A DNA stretch of 64,000 nt from Tritrichomonas musculus. Lineage: Eukaryota; Parabasalia; Tritrichomonadida; Tritrichomonadidae. The translations under genes and the position numbers were made by a program. Shown piece by piece: positions 60,000 to 64,000 of the stretch. The notes below the pieces were generated by a model, which saw only the letters and a list, made by a program, of their open reading frames with translations, was not told where the DNA came from and made no database searches. Within the stretch, counting starts at the first letter, position 1; every line of letters starts with the position of its first letter. The stretch is from NCBI GenBank assembly GCA_039105265.1, contig JAPFFF010000004.1:4526001-4590000 (forward strand), written 5' to 3'.

Positions 60000-62900
60000 A
60001 TGAACAAGGACATTGAAGATGATTTTTTAGATGCTATTGGAGATGTCTATGCTGATACCAAATCACAGTTTCGTCGTGAATATAATCGACGTGCTAAACA
60101 ATATAAAAAGAACGACAAGTTTAAAGAAGAAATGAGGAAGCTCATGATTCCTGCAGGACAAGGTATTGGTTTTGCAACAGACATCAACCAAGATGAAGAT
60201 AAGAGGTATGCGTTTACTGAAACACTTAGACAGATTTATAAAATGAAACATGTTGGAAGACCTATTGTAAAAGCAATAGCACTTGATGGAACTCACAAGT
60301 ACTTCACACTCAGTGATAAGCACAACATCGAAAGTACACTCGGACATATAACAGGAGAACTTGATTTAAGTGAAGACCAATCAGATACAAATCCATACAT
60401 CTCAAACATGTTCATTCCTGTTCGATATGAGGTACAATTTATTGACATGAATAAAACAAATGATGGTGTTCATTTTCGAACCAAGATGCAAGATATGGAT
60501 ACTCATGAAATCTATGATGATGAAGTCGAAATTGATGAAGACTATCGAAATACACCAGAAGGTAGTTTTTTTCCATACATCAATCGTTCTCCAATAGACC
60601 TATCAGCATATCAAATCTTTCATGAAGTAAGGAAAGAGAACTACAGAGATAATTGTTTTGTATATGCTTGTATACAATCAGGTGTGTTCACTGATGATGA
60701 AATAGATGACCTACGATTTTTTGTTCAAACAAGAACCATACCTAATAACAAGATAATTGATGTTGCTCAAAAGTTCAAGTGCAATTTTAGCATCATTAGA
60801 GTTGTTGAACAACCTGATAAATACAAGTATGAAACAAGAATCAACACCAGAAAGAAAAAATGGTCTGTTGATTTTAAAAGAGAAGTTAAACTGATATTGT
60901 TCAAAGACCATTATATGCTCAACAGGAAAATACCTTGTACATTATTCTACCTTCAACACTATGAAGAACTTGATAAAACATTTGCACATATGCCTTTTGA
61001 AAAAAGATGTAAGATACAAAGATTGCATGATAATGGAAAGACTGTCAAAGACTATAATCATGAAGGAATCAAACCAATAACCTTTTTCCAAAAGATGTTT
61101 GAACTACATCTATTCGAAGAAATAAAAGCATGTGAATTGGATATCATCAACACAACTGAATATGACCATGTGAAAGATTATACAAGTCTCGAATATAATG
61201 CAGAACAATGTACAAGACTCATTGATAATAACAAGAAGAAACAAAATACATGGTCAAGGATTTATTATAGCGACTTCGAAACAAACTCTACAGTCAGTCC
61301 ACATATACCATATCTCAATTGTACTATCTTTCGAGATGGTGCCAACATACATAAAATATCTATTCAAGGTGAAGATTGTGGACAGAAGCTCTTGAATTAT
61401 TTATGGAGTGGTTCATTAACATATTTTCACAACCTCAAGTATGATGCATGCTTTTTCATTAACACACCTGGATGGGATACACAGATAACAGAACGAAGTG
61501 GTACTGTACTTCAAATCATCATGACATTATTCGAAGAAGGTACAAGGAAAGTCAAAAAAAGATTAACATTCAGGAACTCATACAGTATAATACCACAAGC
61601 ATTAAGTAAATTTGCTACAATGTTCAACCTCAATGTTCACAAGGAAGTCATGGCATATAAGCTATATACACAAGAGAACATACAAAGAAGAATTGTTGAT
61701 GCTACTGAGTTCCAACAGCAATACATCGATGAAAACCAAGACAAGTTATCGAAAGAACAACTTGATGCAAACTGCAAGCAGATTATCGAAAATGCAAAAA
61801 TAGCAAATTGTTATAATGATGGCAAAATCGACATCATTAAATATGCCATCTTCTATTGTTTCAAGGATTGTATTGTTTTGATGAAGGGAATGGAAAAATT
61901 TAATAGAGACCTCGGAGAAGTCTTTAAAGAAACAAAGACAGATATGTATGGTGTTCATGATTTTATATCTATCAGTGCTATTGGATATTGCTTTGCAAAA
62001 AAATATGGTTGTTTTGATGGATGTTATGAATTATCAGGTAAGTGTCAAGACTTCATTCAACGATGTGTTTCAGGTGGACGAACAATGACAGCAGGTAATG
62101 AAAAGCAATACATCGAAGGAAGGATACAAGACTTTGATGCAGTTAGCTTATATCCATCTGCAATGTATGTCATGGATGGTATACCAAAAGGAAGACCTAA
62201 AGTAATACCACAAGGTACTACCCATGAACAACTTATGCAATATGATACATTCTTTATCGAAGTCAACATCAAGAAACTCGAATGTAAATCAAAAGAGCCA
62301 TATAAATTTGGACAAGTATTTACAAGGAATGAAACAGGTAGTAAAATATTCGGCAATTTCCTTGTTGACCATTATTATATCGATAAAGTAGGTCTTATGG
62401 ACTTGTTCGAATTTTATGATGTTGAATATGAGTTAATACGTGGCTATTACTTTGATGAAGGATTTAACAAGAAAATCAATGAGTTCATTGAGAAGCTCTT
62501 TAATCTCAGGGCAAGTTATAAAAAGCAAAAGAACCCTCTTGAACAAACAATAAAGCTCCTCCTCAACTCCATATATGGCAAGTCAATATTAAAAGCAACT
62601 AAGACTGAAACAAAGACAGTACCAAAAAGCCAACTATACAAGTATCTCTGGCGGAACTACAACTTTGTCAAGGAGGTTGTTGAAGATGTTAATATTGATA
62701 AGTGCTATGTCAAGAAGTTGAAACCAATTAATGACCATTTCAACCTACCTCAATTTGGTGCAAGCGTTCTCTCTTGGAGTAAGCACTTAATGAACAGGGT
62801 TATGGCTACAGCTGAGCAAGCAGGTATACCTATCTACTACCAAGACACAGATTCTTGTCACGTTATGGAAAATGACGTGCCAAAGATAGCTGACTTATTC

Positions 62901-63275
62901 CAGTTCAAGTATCATCAACCTCTTATTGGTAAAAATATGTGTCAGTTCCATAATGACTTCGATGAGTTCGAAGGTAGTCAAGGGGAAATACACTCAAGAA
63001 AACTCATTGCACTTGGTAAAAAGAGCTACCTCGATATCTTGGTTGATGAACAAGGAAATGAAGGATACCATATTAGACTTAAAGGAATTCCAAAACAAGT
63101 TATTCTCAACAAGTGCAAAAGGATGGGTATCTCAGTTGAAGAACTTTTTGAAAGGATGTACAAAGGAGAAAGCATGACATTTGATTTGTTGGATGGTTCG
63201 AATGCATTCAGGAAGTCAAAGACATTTCAACAAACCAACTTACCTAAATTTGCACGTACTCTTAGGTTTACGTAG
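60000..63275 (+). CDS. Maverick family-B DNA polymerase (protein-primed type)
   Basis: 1,091 residues from the ATG at 60000; upstream codons begin with TTG. The exonuclease domain begins near 425 (YYSDFETNS). Palm motifs are A FDAVSLYPSAMY (~711), B KLLLNSIYGKS (~853) and C YYQDTDSC (~945), in the order and spacing of protein-primed PolB enzymes of Mavericks. The N-terminal ~420 residues contain NYRDNCFVYACIQSG (~217), which resembles an OTU-like cysteine site (D-x-x-C start), a domain reported beside PolB in other mobile elements. It replicates the element. The frame looks whole. It overlaps the convergent next gene by 8 bp. Confidence 0.95.
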   Translation: MNKDIEDDFLDAIGDVYADTKSQFRREYNRRAKQYKKNDKFKEEMRKLMIPAGQGIGFATDINQDEDKRYAFTETLRQIYKMKHVGRPIVKAIALDGTHKYFTLSDKHNIESTLGHITGELDLSEDQSDTNPYISNMFIPVRYEVQFIDMNKTNDGVHFRTKMQDMDTHEIYDDEVEIDEDYRNTPEGSFFPYINRSPIDLSAYQIFHEVRKENYRDNCFVYACIQSGVFTDDEIDDLRFFVQTRTIPNNKIIDVAQKFKCNFSIIRVVEQPDKYKYETRINTRKKKWSVDFKREVKLILFKDHYMLNRKIPCTLFYLQHYEELDKTFAHMPFEKRCKIQRLHDNGKTVKDYNHEGIKPITFFQKMFELHLFEEIKACELDIINTTEYDHVKDYTSLEYNAEQCTRLIDNNKKKQNTWSRIYYSDFETNSTVSPHIPYLNCTIFRDGANIHKISIQGEDCGQKLLNYLWSGSLTYFHNLKYDACFFINTPGWDTQITERSGTVLQIIMTLFEEGTRKVKKRLTFRNSYSIIPQALSKFATMFNLNVHKEVMAYKLYTQENIQRRIVDATEFQQQYIDENQDKLSKEQLDANCKQIIENAKIANCYNDGKIDIIKYAIFYCFKDCIVLMKGMEKFNRDLGEVFKETKTDMYGVHDFISISAIGYCFAKKYGCFDGCYELSGKCQDFIQRCVSGGRTMTAGNEKQYIEGRIQDFDAVSLYPSAMYVMDGIPKGRPKVIPQGTTHEQLMQYDTFFIEVNIKKLECKSKEPYKFGQVFTRNETGSKIFGNFLVDHYYIDKVGLMDLFEFYDVEYELIRGYYFDEGFNKKINEFIEKLFNLRASYKKQKNPLEQTIKLLLNSIYGKSILKATKTETKTVPKSQLYKYLWRNYNFVKEVVEDVNIDKCYVKKLKPINDHFNLPQFGASVLSWSKHLMNRVMATAEQAGIPIYYQDTDSCHVMENDVPKIADLFQFKYHQPLIGKNMCQFHNDFDEFEGSQGEIHSRKLIALGKKSYLDILVDEQGNEGYHIRLKGIPKQVILNKCKRMGISVEELFERMYKGESMTFDLLDGSNAFRKSKTFQQTNLPKFARTLRFT

Positions 63276-63975
63276 ATGGTTTAATTTTGATAGTTATGAA
63301 CAAAGGACTTTTTAACAATATCGGCTGGTATTGGAAATCTACTAAACTTAATTCTAAAAATTTTAATGAATCTGTATATGTTTTTATTTTTAATGGTTTA
63401 CTTTCAGTTTCGAAATCATATATAAGTGGTTTATTATCTAAGGTGAAGGTATTTATACTACCAATAACTGATGGTGTATATTGTTGTTCACCTATATTGG
63501 AGTATATGGCATTACCTTGTAATGATACTAAATACAACTTAGTATGATTTAATATTGGTATATCTTTAACAGTATATGTTGTATTTGCTGGTATCTCAAT
63601 AGGCAATGGAGTATTATACAAACCAGTTAATAATGCGGCTCGATGGGAAATAGAGGTTATTGTTAACGGTGTTTGTGTCTTTATTGTAAATGTACGAGTA
63701 GTATCATTATATTTAAAAGATACCTCCGCAAGTGGATTTAAAACTGCTTCTATTTGCTTGATGGTATAATTATATCTATCTTCGAATTTAAGCTTGAATG
63801 GAATACTGTTATGTGTAAACTCTATATAATCATCTTTCGTACTCAACATAATATTACTTATTGTATTAATTGAAGATACAAAATATTTAATATATTTACA
63901 CTTCCATGGTATATCCAAATTGATAGATACCTTATTATATTCATCAGCATTTGTACTCTGTACTGATACTAACAT
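63268..63975 (-). CDS. Maverick candidate minor capsid (penton-like) protein
   Basis: 235 residues from MLVSVQSTNADEY; frame upstream begins with TTG. It is almost entirely beta-strand in pattern (VSINLDIPWKCKYIKYFV, TRTFTIKTQTPLTITSIS), as a single jelly-roll would be. Polintons encode such a minor capsid protein, and adenoviruses a penton base. No motif proves the family. It is the last gene visible, convergent with PolB, and looks whole. Confidence 0.6.
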   Translation of the reverse strand: MLVSVQSTNADEYNKVSINLDIPWKCKYIKYFVSSINTISNIMLSTKDDYIEFTHNSIPFKLKFEDRYNYTIKQIEAVLNPLAEVSFKYNDTTRTFTIKTQTPLTITSISHRAALLTGLYNTPLPIEIPANTTYTVKDIPILNHTKLYLVSLQGNAIYSNIGEQQYTPSVIGSINTFTLDNKPLIYDFETESKPLKIKTYTDSLKFLELSLVDFQYQPILLKSPLFITIKIKPST

Positions 63976-64000
63976 TTTATTATATCCAAAAAATGTCAAT

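Larger units (their letters stand above)
46562..64000. mobile_element. Maverick/Polinton, right end outside window
   Basis: At least 17.4 kb. It carries the defining set: protein-primed-type PolB, retroviral-type integrase, packaging ATPase, adenain/Ulp1-type cysteine protease and major capsid protein, plus an HNH nuclease and many small genes. Genes on the + strand from 48.15 to 56.5 kb are packed with gaps of 6-51 bp. The left end is inferred at 46562 from AGTAGTATATACGAG, since Maverick termini start with AG and contain AGT-like repeats; it needs comparison with the missing right end. The frames seen look whole, so the copy appears young. Confidence 0.93.

Overview
The window looks like a chromosomal segment of a parabasalid protist, most likely a trichomonad of the Tritrichomonas kind. 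The evidence is very high A+T, intronless genes with tiny leaders, a succinyl-CoA synthetase beta chain with a short hydrogenosome-type presequence, Sel1-repeat and coiled-coil proteins typical of trichomonads, TCA-type initiator motifs a few bases before some start codons, and a Maverick/Polinton with trichomonad-style gene content. The standard genetic code fits every gene. The species call is inference.

Layout. 1-7 kb holds three host genes on the minus strand: a partial polytopic membrane protein, a long coiled-coil protein and an ArfGAP with a Q/N-rich tail. 7.0-15.9 kb is a graveyard of mobile DNA: short repeats, an intact virus-type SF2 helicase gene with a small companion ORF, a broken family-B DNA polymerase fossil, an internally deleted mariner, a GC-rich hAT-like foldback, and a TIR-bounded tyrosine-recombinase element carrying a second mariner. 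15.9-21.6 kb returns to host genes: a karyopherin, a VPS37-like ESCRT-I subunit and a disordered protein. 21.6-31.2 kb is a gene desert of about 9.6 kb. It is best read as nested insertions: an outer inverted pair at 22.04/29.06 kb, a candidate Mutator-like element with an exact 9-bp target duplication at 23.0-25.9 kb, and a TA-flanked TIR element at 26.45-27.9 kb.

31.2-45.3 kb is a host gene cluster: an E2F-like tandem winged-helix protein, an HMG-box protein divergent from a small basic protein, tRNA-Lys(CUU), an unknown 437-residue protein, the 25-residue ribosomal protein eL41, a NEK-like kinase with an unusual HRDLG loop, two Sel1-repeat proteins, and hydrogenosomal succinyl-CoA synthetase beta between them. 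From about 46.56 kb to the right edge lies most of a Maverick/Polinton whose reading frames look whole in this window. It carries an HNH nuclease, an adenain/Ulp1-like protease, a retroviral-type integrase with a chromodomain-like tail, a packaging ATPase, a pVI-like small protein, a major capsid protein, an AT-hook/basic protein, a protein-primed-type PolB, about ten unassigned proteins and tandem-repeat arrays. Its right terminus is outside the window.

How the parts relate. The Maverick is a self-contained replication, integration and particle module. The helicase and PolB fossil near 8-12 kb come from at least one different virus-like lineage, so two unrelated PolB lineages sit about 50 kb apart. 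The least expected signals are a Q-T motif resembling dynein light chain LC8 ligands that recurs in four Maverick proteins, a TIR-bounded tyrosine-recombinase element ending 16 bp before a host start codon, and the origin-binding-type helicase gene behind direct repeats.
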